A stretch of DNA of 64,000 nucleotides from Myrica gale. Taxonomy: Eukaryota > Streptophyta > Magnoliopsida > Fagales > Myricaceae. How positions within the stretch are numbered: the stretch's first letter is position 1; the number at the start of each line of letters is the position of its first letter. Positions 47,040 through 59,364 of this stretch are shown in pieces. The DNA lies in contig OZ005602.1 in assembly GCA_963930655.1 (NCBI GenBank), forward strand, positions 6,626,001 through 6,690,000, in the 5' to 3' direction. A program made the position numbers and the translations under genes. The notes beneath the pieces were generated by a model, which saw only the letters and a list, made by a program, of their open reading frames with translations, ran no database searches and was not told the origin of the DNA.

Positions 47040-47375
47040 GAGGTGATTATTATTTCTCTATTCTATCGTAACAAAAGTTATCTACTATTATTTCTCTACT
47101 ATCTTAACAAAAGAAACTTAAGTTATTTTTAACTATTTTTCTCTATTCTATTGCAACATATATACTCTATCTACTATTTTTTCTCTATTATCCTAACAAA
47201 AGAAAGGTAACAATTTTTTCTTTATTCTATCGCAATATATATAGATTACCTACTATTTTTTTTTCTCTACTATGATAACAAAAAAATTTAAGTTATTTTT
47301 TAGGTGACTATTTTTTCTCTATTCTATCGTAGCATACCCTATCTACTATTTTTTCTCTACTATCCTAACAAATTA
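47040..47375. repeat. Imperfect T/A-rich tandem repeat
   Basis: tttctctattctatcg(t/c)aa and tatctactattttttctcta alternate at least four times over about 330 bases with period about 85 to 120. No gene. Confidence 0.75.
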
Positions 47376-47849
47376 AAGCCTAACTTAAGGAATTATCAAA
47401 ACACTTCAACTTATTTTGTTTTCCTGCAAATCTTTCCTCATTTTCCTCATTTTAAGCAAAAACAAACCAGCCTAACTTTTTTACAAACTCCGATGAAAAG
47501 TCAAATTTAAAGATTTCCCTACAAACTCAAAATTCGTATTTTTTTAACCAAACATCAACTCCTAGTATCGCTTCTACCCTCTTCAACATCAATAGGATGT
47601 TTGGAAAGTAAAATTTTAGGAGTGAGTAAAAAGGTGAAGAGAGAATAAAAAAATTAGTGAAAAAATGAAAAAAAGTGAGTAAAAAAGTGAAAAAAATATG
47701 TAAAAAAGTGAAAAGAGATAAAAAAAAATCTAGAGATAAAATTTTAATTTGCCAAAAGCTATGCAGGTGCCTTTTGATTTAAGTCAATAAAAAAACATAT
47801 TATTATATATAAGGTCGCCTTTATTCTTTAGCATAGGCCTACACATTAG
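47376..47849. other. Intergenic, no gene recognised
   Basis: A/T-rich, with an A/G-rich run of gtgaaaaa-type repeats at about 47625-47730. Confidence 0.4.
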
Positions 47850-48118
47850 GATATGTTGTGTTGAGTAAAAATTGTAGGATTTTAGAGAAGTTGTGAATAT
47901 TTATGTTGAATAGTATTTTATTGATGTTTGTGTAAAGTGGAGAGAGAAATGATTTGATGTAATTGTTTAATAAAAAAATATTGGAGTTATGTGAAAAAAT
48001 ACAGAGAGAAAATTTATGTTGAATAAAAAGTAAAAAGTTATTGGAGATCGTGTAAAATGTATTGGTTTAAATTCTGAATATATCCAGTGATAATTTTGTG
48101 AATATATTTGAATCTTAA
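47850..48118. mobile_element. MITE resembling the CTAGG-flanked family, inverted
   Basis: gttgaatagtattttattg, tgtttgtgtaaagtggagag, aaatgatttgatgtaattgt and ttgaataaaaagt correspond in reverse to words of the MITE at 19410-19714. Target duplication not resolved. Confidence 0.6.
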
Positions 48119-48329
48119 TTTTTTTTTTGAAAATGAAGATACCCCAAGGCCCAAGTGGTAGAAGAGCAAAGTGCGCCTGCTGTCCAGTTGTCCACGTCTT
48201 GCAAGAAGATTTTATTTAATTTTTTCTTTTCCTGTTATGGAGTAACGTGGGAATTTTTATAATTTTTTTGCTCAAATTGATAATATATAATATATAAATT
48301 ATATCATATCTTAATTATGTTACATTAAG

Positions 48330-48515
48330 GGCATGTTAGAGTACCAATAAATTTTAGGTTTACTAATAAAAAATTCATTACATAATTTTTTATTATTATA
48401 ATATTTATTAAAAATCTTCTCTCTTCACTTTTTCACCAACTCTCGTAACATATCTTTACTTTATAATATTTTTTAAACCCAAATACCCAAAATTTTCACC
48501 CTCAACGTACTCTAA
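48330..48515. mobile_element. MITE family C, in the upstream region of the oxidoreductase gene
   Basis: attttttattattataata, tcttcactttttcaccaact and acatatctttactttataat are shared with 53630-53815. A TTAGAGTAC word occurs at the left end and, in reverse, at the right. It ends about 235 bp before the ATG at 48750. Confidence 0.7.
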
Positions 48516-48749
48516 ATCTCACCGTACAATTGGAGTGGAAAAGTAAGAGATGCTGATACAGTTGCCGCGTTGCCCTGCTGGTTTTGTTCCTGCGTGTCGG
48601 CAAACGGTCAAACATTAAACAGATGCCACCTGGCAAGCCACTTCTGTTCTGCGCTTCGATTTCGCATTTCATATTCCCCCGCTCCCTCAATCCAGTAACC
48701 TAAATCTAAAACTCTGACGTTCTGACCAGAGTTCGGCAGCACAAAAACT

Positions 48750-51700
48750 ATGGAGAGCCAAGAATTTGAAAGCCGGGGAAGGAGGTTGGTCATCATCGGA
48801 GGAGGTGTTGCTGGCTCCCTCATCGCTAAATCCCTCCAATTCCACGCCGATGTCATCCTCATTGATCCGTACGCTCTCTCTCTCTCTCTCTCGTATTGTA
48901 AGTTTCACGTTTCACTGTTTCAGCCATCGGATAAAATTCTTGTATTTGAGGAAATATGGTCTCCCTTGCCACTCTCAACACTATGTTGAGCTGAATGAAA
49001 TGGAAAATACACATAGGATTCGGGCTTATGAGTATGATTGAGCAATCATAAATCTAATGGACTTGAGAACGGAACTTGTCGGAAGGAGTAGATAATTTCT
49101 TTCTGAGCAGATGCTTATGGATAATTTATTTGTTAATAGAAATTGGTATATTGTGGCCTGCTATTGAGGTTTGTTGTGTAATTCTAAAATTTTTGATGGT
49201 CTAAGAGGATTTACTTGAGCCAACTTGTAAAATCTTCCGTATATGTAGATCTTTCCTTATATTTGCTGCTAAGTGAAAACAAAACTGGTTTCAGGAAGGA
49301 ATATTTTGAAATCCCATGGGCAAGCTTGAGGGCAATGGTGGAACCATCAATGGCCGAAAGGTCTGTGATCAAGCATCGAGATTACTTCACTAATGGTCGG
49401 ATTGTTACATCAAGTGCGATCAATATCACTGAAACTGAAGTTTTGACTGCAGATGGCCTACAGATTCCCTATGATTTTCTTGTCATTGCCACCGGTCATC
49501 CCTATCCTGTCCCAAAATCTAGGACTGAGAGACTTGATCAATGCAGAGCAGGTAAGAATATATTGAAACTGAGTTGTAATCTATATATTGTCTGCTACTC
49601 TGAGTGTGTGACAATTGGTGTATTGAATATCTGTATTTTTATGAGAGCTGCATTACCTGGAAGAATTTCTGGCTCTACGATAGCTTACAAACAAGATGCA
49701 TCAACCACGTTAACTGACAGTTACCATATGCGGAGAACAACAGTTTCTAGTAGCATTTAAGCACCGTGTCATTTTATGTATCTCAAAATTGGGAATCATC
49801 CTCTCTAAAATCCACCTTCAAAGAGGTTGGATTGAAGTTGCTCCCTCTAATAGGTTCTACTATTGGTGTCAATGTCTTAGTAGAGGTTGGATGTTCCTTG
49901 GTTAGTCACAAATTAATCCTTAAATGACTGAACCTGTTACTCGTGACAGGTGCTCGCGAGGTCACTAAGCATCCCATATGAATTTAAAGAACAATGAATG
50001 CAAAAGCTCTTCTACTATCCCTTTATTGTTTCGTAATCTGTCCCATACATCACACCTGTAATGGGTCAAATCACTTGCCTCTGAGAATAGAAGTATTACT
50101 GCGGTAAGGCAATTGGTAATCCTTGATTGAGCTTGAAAAGAAAATTTTAGAGGTTCACCAGAACTAATCATTATATATCACTAAGATTTAGCACTCATGT
50201 GAAGCTAAATTCAATTGCATTGTCTTGAGGAAGGAAGGATCCGTATAGTACTTTATGACATTACCTGGCTTACTAATTGAATTTCTACTCTGTCAGAAAA
50301 TCAAAAGATCATGTCAGCTCGTTCCATTTTAATTGTTGGAGGAGGTCCCACTGGTGTTGAGCTTGCTGGAGAAATAGCTGCTGATTTCCCAGACAAGGGT
50401 GTCACTTTGGTGCACAATGGTTCGAGGTTGCTGGAATTCATTGGACCAAAAGCTTCTCAGAAGGCTCTTCGTTGGTTGATATCAAAGAAAGTTGAAGTGA
50501 TATTGGAGCAAAGAGTGAATTTGAACTCTGGCTCAGATGAAAGCAAAACATATCAAACTTCATCTGGAGAAATTATCAAAGCAGATTGCCATTTTCTGTG
50601 CACAGGGATTGCACTGGGTTCAGCATGGCTTAAAGAAACTGTGTTGCGGGACAAATTAGATACCCGTGGAAGGTTGATGGTTGATGGGAATTTGAGAGTC
50701 AAAGGTCGAAAGAACATGTTTGCCATTGGAGATATTACTGATATTCCGGTAAGTGCTAATCGGTGCAGTGTAATATTGAAATTTGCTTAGTTTCTGATAT
50801 AGCTCTGTTTTCTACAATTCTAGCTGTTCTGAAAAATAAACTAATAGCTTAGTCACGCTCAAAAAAGATATTTAAAGTAAGCAAACAACACTCGAACAGT
50901 TTTATTTCCCACACCTCTATTTTTATAAGGTCACAGAAGTAGTCTGGGTGCATAGAAGCATTTGAACTAGGCCAAAGGAGTGTGCCATAAGGCAAGTCTG
51001 TGGATGTTCACCATAATTCGGTTCCTGCTGGGTTGGTGCCCTCTCAGCTGTGTTAACCAGTAGAAGGAAAGTAGTACATCAAATTTTGATGACTTTGATT
51101 ATGAAACCATCTGATGACATTTTCACTTTCTGCGATAATTTATAATCCATCATGTTAAGAAGAGTGAATGCTTGTGCTGGTTTAGCTTGTTTGGCTAATA
51201 TGCTGCATGTTGGCTAGAAGCAATATCTAGATGACTAGCTTTCATGCTGACTTATATTTTGAGGTCTGTTCTGGTCTGTTCAAGACTATGGTAGGATTGT
51301 CATATCCAATGCAAATTGGAATCTTTTTCAAATAGGGCTGTCTGAGACATACTTAGATCTACACAGGACATATATATCCCATATCAGAAAATGTACACAT
51401 TCCATTGAATTTGGTGTTTTAGGAAACAAATATGGAGAAAAGAGCTTAGAAATGTAATCTCAGAAAGCTATGTTTAAATGTGACTAAAAAATTGAAGTGT
51501 AATTACAGAAATACAGTACATTCTCCGTGGAAAATCTCAGACAAGTGTCCTGATTTTTCATTGGAGAATGTTTTTTTTATTTTTAAATTTGATGTCTTCT
51601 TCCAAAATACAAATGGGTTCTATGAAGTAAACAAATGGATCTCTCGATATGACACGTATCATTTTGATTATTGATGTCATCTTTAAGCTTGTGTTGTTTC

Positions 51701-52034
51701 CAATCAAATATATACCGTGATAATATTGACAATTCTTATATGAAAATCGGCACTGTAGGAAATCAAACAAGGTTATTTGGCACAAAAACATGCTCTAGTC
51801 GCTGCGAAGAACTTGAAACTATTGATGATGGGAGGAAAAGAAAGCAAAATGGAAACTTATGAGCCTAGCTCAGCAAAGTTGGCCATTGTTTCGCTTGGAA
51901 GGAGAGATGCAGTAGCGCAATTACCGTACATGACTATTGCTGGATTCATCCCTGGCTTGATCAAGTCGAGGGATCTGTTTGTGGGAAGAACAAGAAAGCA
52001 AATGGGTCTAGAACCTCATGTTACTGGTGATTGA
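48750..52034 (+). CDS. FAD/NAD(P)-binding oxidoreductase, AIFM2/FSP1-like (apoptosis-inducing factor homolog), 4 exons
   Basis: Exons 48750-48868, 49295-49551, 50297-50748 and 51759-52034 join in phase with GT-AG introns: 1104 bases, 367 residues. Exon 1 gives the FAD-binding fold start (RRLVIIGGGVAGSLIAKSLQ, then VILIDP). Exon 2 has KEYFEIPWASLRAMVEPSMA and FLVIATGHPYP, the family ATG motif. Exon 3 carries the second Rossmann loop for NAD(P)H (SILIVGGGPTGVELAGEIA) and the FAD-contacting FAIGDITDIP. Exon 4 ends SLGRRDAVAQLPYMTIAGF and SRDLFVGRTRKQMGLEPHVT. Length and motifs match plant proteins annotated as apoptosis-inducing factor homolog A/B-like (for example At5g22140). Relatives in animals reduce quinones with NAD(P)H; the plant substrate is inferred. 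There is no transmembrane segment or clear transit peptide, and no N-terminal myristoylation Gly. The first donor is followed by a (CT)n run. It appears fully functional. Confidence 0.93.
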
Positions 52035-52904
52035 AGCTCATAGAGGGTGACAAGGAGAGAGAACAAAGAGTTGAAGAGTGTGAATGGCTTGTATTTTATA
52101 CATGGAGAGGAAGAATGCGCTCCTGCTAAACATTTGATCAGGTTCAAAGAATGATGGTGTGAATTTGGTTGTAGTATTCATAATTACTGTTGAAATATCA
52201 TGTAAAATGGAATATATTTTGACTCATTCAGCCAAACTGGCGGATATCTTTGTTGCGCCAGGTCTAACTTGTTGCTTCATGGTTTTGGGAAAAGGGTATT
52301 CAACACATTGGGGTTGCCATTGCCAAGCTTGCGATTAGGTCATGCAAGCTCCTGTCTTTCTGTTTGAAAAACATCTAACTTTGAACATTGTAAAATACAC
52401 ACACCTTTGATCTACCCTTTTGAAGTAATAAAGGTCCTTTTGACCATCCATAAGTAAGATATTTTATTTCAAAAAGAGGACGACAATACCTCCGATTTTT
52501 ATTAAATACCCATTAAATACCCTCACGAATGAATACCGGGATTATATGGAAGATGAGATGGGACTCAAACCCAAATTGAAGAACTCAAATTATAAAAACT
52601 AACCTACAAATAAAAAATAAATAGCTAGAAATCTAATAAGTAGATCAATCTATCATTTGTTGCAGGTGATTGACACAGTATATGAAGTAAATTAGTTAGG
52701 AATTTATACATTTTAAATTATACAACAAAAAGAACAAAAAGCCACAGAGGCTGACAGCCAGCCTAAATATGGGCATGGTCTTTCACGTGCCCAAGAACCA
52801 AACACGCAAAACGATCGAACAAGCAATTTATTGAAAGTTCTTAGATTATAAAAAGTTGAACGAAAATTTGTGCTACCGCACCAGCCTTTTTACTGAAAAA
52901 TTCT
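52035..52904. other. 3' flank of the oxidoreductase gene
   Basis: 3' UTR after 52034; an AATAAA lies at about 52426. Beyond that no gene. Confidence 0.45.
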
Positions 52905-53310
52905 TCGGAAAAATACACTTTTAACTCATAAACTATCGAGGTAGTGACAAATTGCACCCAAGCTACCATCTTTAAGACATTGCAGCCTCAAATTACCAAT
53001 GCTAGACACTTTGCACCCTAAACTACCAATTTTGACACATTACACCCTCCAACTACTAATATTAAACATTTTTCACCCTCCATTTGACAATAATACCCTT
53101 GAGAAATTAATAAATTGACAACAATATCTTTACTATATATAAAATGGGTCAAGGGCATTTTCACCCTCCATTTTCGTCAATATCTTTGAAAAATGGTGCA
53201 AAGTGTCAAAAATTGATAGTTAGAGGATGTAATGTATCAAAATTGGTAGTTTAGGGCGCAAAGTACAAAACTTATGGTAGTTTGTGGGTAAAAAATATAT
53301 TTTTCCCAAA
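52905..53310. mobile_element. Foldback MITE, about 405 bp
   Basis: The left arm (acttttaactcataaactat, cacttgcaccctaaactacc-type words, cattacaccctccaacta) is mirrored at the right (gatagttagaggatgtaatg, ttggtagtttagggcgcaaa, ggtagtttgtgggtaaaaa). Arms about 150 bp. Confidence 0.8.
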
Positions 53311-53629
53311 ATTCTTTTATGTTTCTAATTAAGCCAATAAACCAAGAACTATATATAAACCCACACAGCTTGCAAGAAAATAACAGGAAAAATAAACATA
53401 TGAAAAAAAAGGAAATTATATTAATCCAATCAGAAATAACAGTGTCTTAATCATCGAGAGCTTTGTAAAAAGACGTTTGGAAGAAGAGAGATGGATTTTG
53501 ATCATGTACCGTTTCTGAACTTCTATCACCGGAACAATAGGCATGATTTTAAGAGAGATGGAGGGCACAGCGTGGGACCGTAGCGGTAACCCAAAAAATT
53601 CTTAATAAAAAGATAAAATGATTTAAAGA
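53311..53629. other. Intergenic, no gene recognised
   Basis: Nothing supportable. Confidence 0.4.
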
Positions 53630-53815
53630 TATGTTTGGGATCCAATAATTTGGGCCCAAAAATTTAGGTTTAATAATAAAAAAATCGTCACATAATTTTT
53701 TATTATTATAATACTTATTAAAAATGTTTTCTCTTCACTTTTTCACCAACTCCTATAACATATCTTTACTTTATAATATTTCACAAACCCAAATACCCAA
53801 AATTTATTGTTTTAT
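53630..53815. mobile_element. MITE family C, second copy
   Basis: Shares attttttattattataata, ctcttcactttttcaccaac and caaacccaaatacccaaaat with 48330-48515. Confidence 0.7.
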
Positions 53816-54085
53816 ATTTCAAATTCAAAACATTTTCTTTAAATTTGAAATTCGATTTTTATTCTCTGAAATAGTCAAACCTTTAAATTCGAAACCTTAT
53901 TTAAATGTTAAAATTAAGTTTGAAAAAGGATATAGTTTTAAAATTCGAAACAATTGCATTTTGAAATTTAATGCAACTTGCGTGAGTCTTTACGTATACA
54001 TGCACGCTCGTTTCAATATTTGCACATTTCTTTTATGGCCGTCAAAAGGAAAAAGAGAGGTTTTTCTATCTTTTATGGCCGCTAG

Positions 54086-54288
54086 AGAGAATATGCCGGA
54101 AGGTAGTCGGAGGAATACCAGACGGGACATCGGAAGGCCCTAGAGAAGATGCCGGAAGTTCGCCGGAGGAATACCAGAAGGGGCACCGGAAGGCTCGAAA
54201 GAGGATGCCGGAAGGCCTGAGAGAAGATGCCGGAAGTTCGCCGGAGGAATGTTGGACGGGCGCCGGAAGGCCCAAGAGAATAACTAGA
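54086..54288. repeat. GC-rich minisatellite, about 57-bp unit
   Basis: The unit gagaagatgccggaagttcg followed by ccggaggaataccag and caccggaaggc occurs in three full and one short version. It shows as a minus-strand frame with repeated SSGELPASSLGPS. It sits just upstream of a copia 3' end. Confidence 0.85.
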
Positions 54289-54815
54289 ATAGGCTGGACT
54301 GGACTAGGCCTAAACTAGGCCAAGCTAAGCCAACAAGAGTGCTGACCAGCCTGAGCCAAACTGGGCCACAGGATCGAACTTCCGGCAATATCCCTATTCC
54401 AGCGAACTTTTCTGGCCATCTTCAGGCGATTGTCGCCTCTCTCCGATCAGATTCCGATCAACTTCCGGCGACTGTCTGCCCTTCTCCAGCCATCCTCCGG
54501 CACAATTTTTTCTTATGGAGAATTTCTTTTTGTAGTCCAAACTCAACGTGTATCCACCTTGAGTTTGCGGGGGAGTATTAAAGTTTATTAGAGTCCCACA
54601 TTGCTAAAGCAATGTGGGCTATTGTAATCAAAGACTTATAAATAAGTCTCTATGTAATCTCTCAAAGACACACCAGTGAGTGCACACATCTGCCCATTTG
54701 GGCCTTCCCACAGTGGATGTAGGTCTATGGACCGAACCACTTGAATCTTGTGTCTCACTTCTCTTTCTTAGTCTAAATAATTATTCTCTCTTTTATTTTA
54801 CTTCAACAATTTTCT
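54289..54815 (+). mobile_element. 3' end of a copia-type retrotransposon with its LTR
   Basis: GTGTATCCACCTTGAGTTTG followed by CGGGGGAG is the classic copia end with polypurine tract just before the LTR at about 54572. The LTR has gtcccacattgc, a TATAAATAAG box, cttcccacagtggatgtagg and ccgaaccacttgaatc. The coding part upstream is not recognisable. The inverted fragment at 560-765 is the same LTR family. Confidence 0.7.
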
Positions 54816-55572
54816 TGATGATTTTGGTGAGTGAGTAAACGGAATTTGAGTTCAGAGATTATTCATAAAAATTTAAGTCAGTGATCTGTAGTAGACCTAT
54901 CGATATTTTTATAGCCGATCCTAGTCGAAAAATTGTGATTTTTAGGTTGGTCGTACTAATTAATTATGATTTTTAGGTTGGTCGTACTAGACATTAGACA
55001 TTTGTAGGATCGATGATTAAGTTAAAATGTCATGATTTTTGGAAATGTGTATTGGTAAGGTTTTAGAAATTCGAATGTTAGGCATTGAGAGAGTCCCTAT
55101 GATACATATTGAGTTTTTGAAACATTGACTTAGCTAGGTTTCGAATTTCCGTATGATTTTTTTTGAAATTTTAAGTTTTGATCTTTTTAGGTGCTGTAAC
55201 TTTATCCTTTCGGTGTTGTAACTTTTTCCTGTAAGTATCTTGATTTTATTGACAGAGTTGTAAGTAGAATTTAGAGATGAAATTTTGTAGATAAATCCTG
55301 GTATTAAGTGGGAAGAACATATTTTAATTTGGGGATTTTAGAGAAACCTAGATAGGTAATTTATATTTTAGAAGCTAGCTCATGACTAGTGAATGTCAGG
55401 TTTAACTTGTTTCATCGTATTATGATAAGTTAAATTTTGTGTTAATAGATGCCAAGTCAGAAACTCATTTTCTTGAAGATAAGCGGGATTATTATGCTAG
55501 ATTTTTCAAATGGTATCAATGTGATATTTTCTGAAATTGTATGTTTTGTTGAAAACACTCGGAGTTTTGTGT
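54816..55572. other. Intergenic, no gene recognised
   Basis: A short tandem duplication of gatttttaggttggtcgtac occurs at about 54938-54988. No gene. Confidence 0.45.
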
Positions 55573-55832
55573 GATGATAAAATTGTCAAAGATTATAGCA
55601 TGAAATGTGTAAACATGAGCTTGTTTTTATGTTCAATGATATTGCATGATTTTTTCCGTATTAAATCAAAAATTTTTTATGATGCACATACTTAGATTGT
55701 ATTCCCCAAATCCTAAATAAGAATGATTATAAAAAAGCTTTGATTTAAAATTGAAAACTTCATGCAATGTCTGAAAATAAAAACAAGCTCATGTTTACAC
55801 ATTTCATGCTATAATTGACAATTTTATCATAA
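55573..55832. repeat. Long inverted repeat, arms about 70 bp
   Basis: gatgataaaattgtcaaaga, ttatagcatgaaatgtgtaa and acatgagcttgtttttat at 55573-55635 reappear in reverse at 55770-55832 with only a few differences. The roughly 125-base loop has no gene. A transcript through it would form a long hairpin. Confidence 0.85.
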
Positions 55833-56460
55833 CTTGCTTAAATTTGATACTCATCAAAATCGTCTTGAAATTCATGAAACTTAATTTATGTGTAAAAGCT
55901 CAATTTTTCATTAATTATGCTAATTGAACCGGACGTTCCTTCAACGAGTAAAAGTCATAAGTTATTATATCAGTACTAAAACCTTATGCGGCTGAATGCA
56001 ATTAAAATTTTAGAATCTTCGGAACAAATGACTCATAAATTATTGACAGAGGCACAAAACAATGTTAAAATCTAGCCAAAATAACATAGACACACACAAA
56101 TAATAGAAAAATAATATTTTAATTAGAAAATAATAATGAAATGAGTATGTTTTTAGAAAAAAAAGACAATAATAATTAAATGTAATAACATTTAGAATTC
56201 TAACTTTGAAGAAGAATTTTTTTGTGTGCAAAGAAAAAAATTTGCCGTGCTCCAAGTGTGAATATAAATTTTGCTATTTTCTATATATGAGGTAAAATAG
56301 TGAGTGAGAGAGAGAGAGAGAGAGAAAAAATATAGGCATGGGGAGAAAATTTGGACAATAAGAGTATAAATAGTGAGAGGCAGAAGTGACAAAAAAATAA
56401 GAGAGGAATTTTTGAAAAGAGGTAGAGAGAAAGAAAAGTAGAAAATACACACTCTAGAAA

Positions 56461-56497
<37 letters not shown>

Positions 56498-57048
56498 AGG
56501 AATTTTAGAAAAAATAGATGAAGAGAGAACAATAAAAAAGACACTCTTTGTATTTTTTCTTTTAAAAATTGAAGGGTCCACTTATAAAGTAGTTACTCTT
56601 TCTCTCATGCTTTTTCTACCTCTCATATTTATTTTTCTAAAATTTTCGGGAGATCATTAAAAAGATTACTACCAATTTTATCATTATATTACAAAAAATT
56701 GCAAAAATGTGAAAATTTACCCTTAATTAAAAAATAATTGAAAAACTTTGGCCCCCATAGCTTCATCCATGAAGACTCTATGTTTAGAGGGTGTAAAATG
56801 TATTTATTCCAAAAAAAAGATATTTATGAAGGAAAAAATTTGCCTTTATTTTGTTTTGTCACATTATAAGTGCACGCTTTAAAAGCTACATTTTGTGAAA
56901 ATTTTGGAACTTGTAAGAATTTTTAGATGCAAAAATGAATTTTGTTACAAAATTCATTTTAACTTTTTCGGTTTTGACATAAACGGGCCTACAACAATAT
57001 TATTTTTCCTTTTTATTTTAATTTCTAAATTTAAAAAATATGGGTAAA
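55833..57048. other. Intergenic with purine-rich runs
   Basis: 56304-56326 and 56459-56482 are (AG)n microsatellites within an AG-rich region (56300-56530). Minus-strand Phe/Ser/Leu-rich open frames there are low complexity and not taken as genes. Confidence 0.6.
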
Positions 57049-57455
57049 GCCATAGTTAGCTCTATAAGTATGAGCAAAAATCAAATCAGTTCTGATTGAA
57101 AATCATGTAAAATGACCAAAATGTCCCTCTTAGATAAAATTACTAAACAATTCATTAAAAATAAAAATAATTTTTTAATTAATAGTTTTTGAATAAAACT
57201 ATTGAAACTCTATTTCAATAATATATTTATTTTTAATTTATTTCTTAAATTTTATTTATTTATTTATTTTTAAATTTAGTCTTGGAGGTGCATTTGATCA
57301 TTTTGCATGTTTTTCTGTCAGATTTAATGCCTAATTTAGACCGAGGTTAAAATTGATGATTTTCAAAAGTTATAGGTCTCAATTCGCCGAATTGATAATT
57401 TGGGGTACTGATTTGATTTTTGCTCATACTTAGGAGCCTAACTATGATTTATCCT
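57049..57455. mobile_element. Foldback MITE, about 405 bp
   Basis: The left end gtaaagccatagttagctct, agtatgagcaaaaatcaaat and the right end in reverse (gataaatcatagttaggctc, agtatgagcaaaaatcaaat) give terminal repeats of about 47 bp. A single arm of the same family is at 6940. Confidence 0.85.
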
Positions 57456-57479
57456 AGAAAAAAAAATAATAAACTTCAA

Positions 57480-57660
57480 AATCATCTATCTCTTCCCAAC
57501 ACAAAAATTTTACTCAAATAATTTCTCCTCTCTTTTTCACCAACTCTTATAAAATTCTATTATTTTACTATTTTCTCACAAAACTCAATAAAATATTAAT
57601 ATCTTCAATTTTCACAACATTTCTTAAATATTTCAAAATTTTAAAGCCTGCAAACGTTGT
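57480..57660. repeat. MITE-like stretch
   Basis: ctctctttttcaccaactctt and ctcacaaaactcaataaaat resemble families A and C. Ends not resolved. Confidence 0.4.
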
Positions 57661-57897
57661 ACCAGCTCTTACATGTATTGCTGGCTAGCTCTTATAATAT
57701 ATCCCTTGGTTTGGTTAATAAATTAAATCTGAGATTTTTATAATCGTTGACCCATCAACAGATGTCATATATTTTAAACACTTTTTTTACACATGATCGA
57801 ACCTCTAAGCTTAATTTTTTTTGTATAAATTACAATAAACCCCTCACAAACTGCCACTTTATTCTCAAAAGCGTCCATATATAAACTATAATTCGTT

Positions 57898-58607
57898 GTA
57901 GGGGTTAAAACTGACCTTTCGGTTCAGTTTAAACCCCACTCTGACAACCGAACTGAGGTGATCGGCTTCTGAAAAACAATGACCGACCAGTCAGACGAGG
58001 TTTTTGTAGACCGACCAGACCTACCCTAGTCAGCTTCGATTGGTGTCAACAAGCAATTACGGGGGAAAAACCAAGAGAGACGAAAACTCAAAGCAGCAAC
58101 CAGTCCACAGTATTAGAACCTCCTCTACGAGTTTATAGGGGATCTAGTGGCAAAAAAGAAAGTGTTTCACAGTGAAAAAGACACCCATGAATCACTACTG
58201 GACCTATTCTTTAGGTTTGAACATCTGTTACGAATAGGGGGGATTCAACTAAGAGAGTGGAGCCCAGTAAGGAGGCTATGTCGGCGGCAAGGGATGGTGG
58301 GGGAGGGGGGCTAGGGCAAACTCAGGCAAGGGGGGGCTGTTATTGGGTAGGGAGACAACATCGTCTCTTTAGGATTATAATATTTTAATAAATAAATAAA
58401 ACAATAAACCCTATTACATCAACACCTTCAGTTCGGTTCGGTTTCGACTGGTCGGGCCCCTAAAATCGCGGACCGAACCGAGGGTCCTAATTTTAGGAAG
58501 GTCTGAGCTGACAGTCGAATCGGGCCTTCTCAAAACTGGTTGGGCCCATTCGATTTTAGCCAGTTTGGGTCAGTCCCCTCAGTTTTGGCCCTATGTGAAG
58601 AGGGCTA
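57898..58607. mobile_element. Probable hAT-like element
   Basis: The left end is TAGGGGTTAAAACTGACC, and several ggttcggtt, gaccgaaccg and cagttttggccctat words lie near the right end, giving inverted similarity. TCGTTGTA occurs at both borders (57891-57898 and about 58608-58615), a possible 8-bp duplication. The exact ends are uncertain. Confidence 0.5.
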
Positions 58608-58615
58608 GCTCGTTG

Positions 58616-59356
58616 TATAACTCACCCCAAATGCATATTTTTGTTGCTATTCTATTCCTAGATCCAATGAAGCCATCAACTCATATGGTTTCCATCCCAT
58701 GCGACGTACACGTGTCGCTCCCCTCTATTAAAAATATAATTATGCCTCCATTTCCGAGAATTATTAACTTTTGGCCTTTTCTTTTAGCACTACAGGTAAG
58801 ACTTAAAATCATGAAACACAACACTCAACCTGGTTGGGGCTTAGCATCTAGAGCAAAACACAATGTTTCAATGCGAACAGGGGCATAATTATATTTTTAT
58901 CGACGGGAGGGGCACATGTGGGCCACGTAGGACGGAGACCATCTGAGTTAACGGCTTCGTTGGCTCTGGGGATAAGAATCGCAACAGAAAGATAGATTTA
59001 AAGGGTGAATCACATCGAGTTATAGGTTATGGATGCTTTTGAGAATACGATGATAGTTTGTGGGAGTTTATTGTAATTATCTATGCACACTAATATAAAC
59101 TCATATGATATAGTAATTAATAAACTCATATGATATAGCAAATAGAAAGAGCTCATTGATGCCCAAATCATATATACTACGGTAATATCATATATAAAAT
59201 AGTACTTTTCTTTAAGCAATTTTTTTTTGCTAATTGACCCCCATAATTAGAATAAATAAAAACAAGTATTAAGTTCTGCGTGCGTGCAGGGCTGCACGTA
59301 CATACGTATTCATATAAACAGTAAAAAAATACTGGGCATCAACCGATCTCATCCAA
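58616..59356. other. Intergenic, no gene recognised
   Basis: The 58565-58888 plus-strand open frame has no family resemblance. Nothing else. Confidence 0.4.
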
Positions 59357-59364
59357 CCGGCGTA

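Noticed and set aside
56192-56581. 129-codon minus-strand hydrophobic open frame
   Set aside because: The Phe/Ser/Leu content comes from AG microsatellite DNA read on the other strand.
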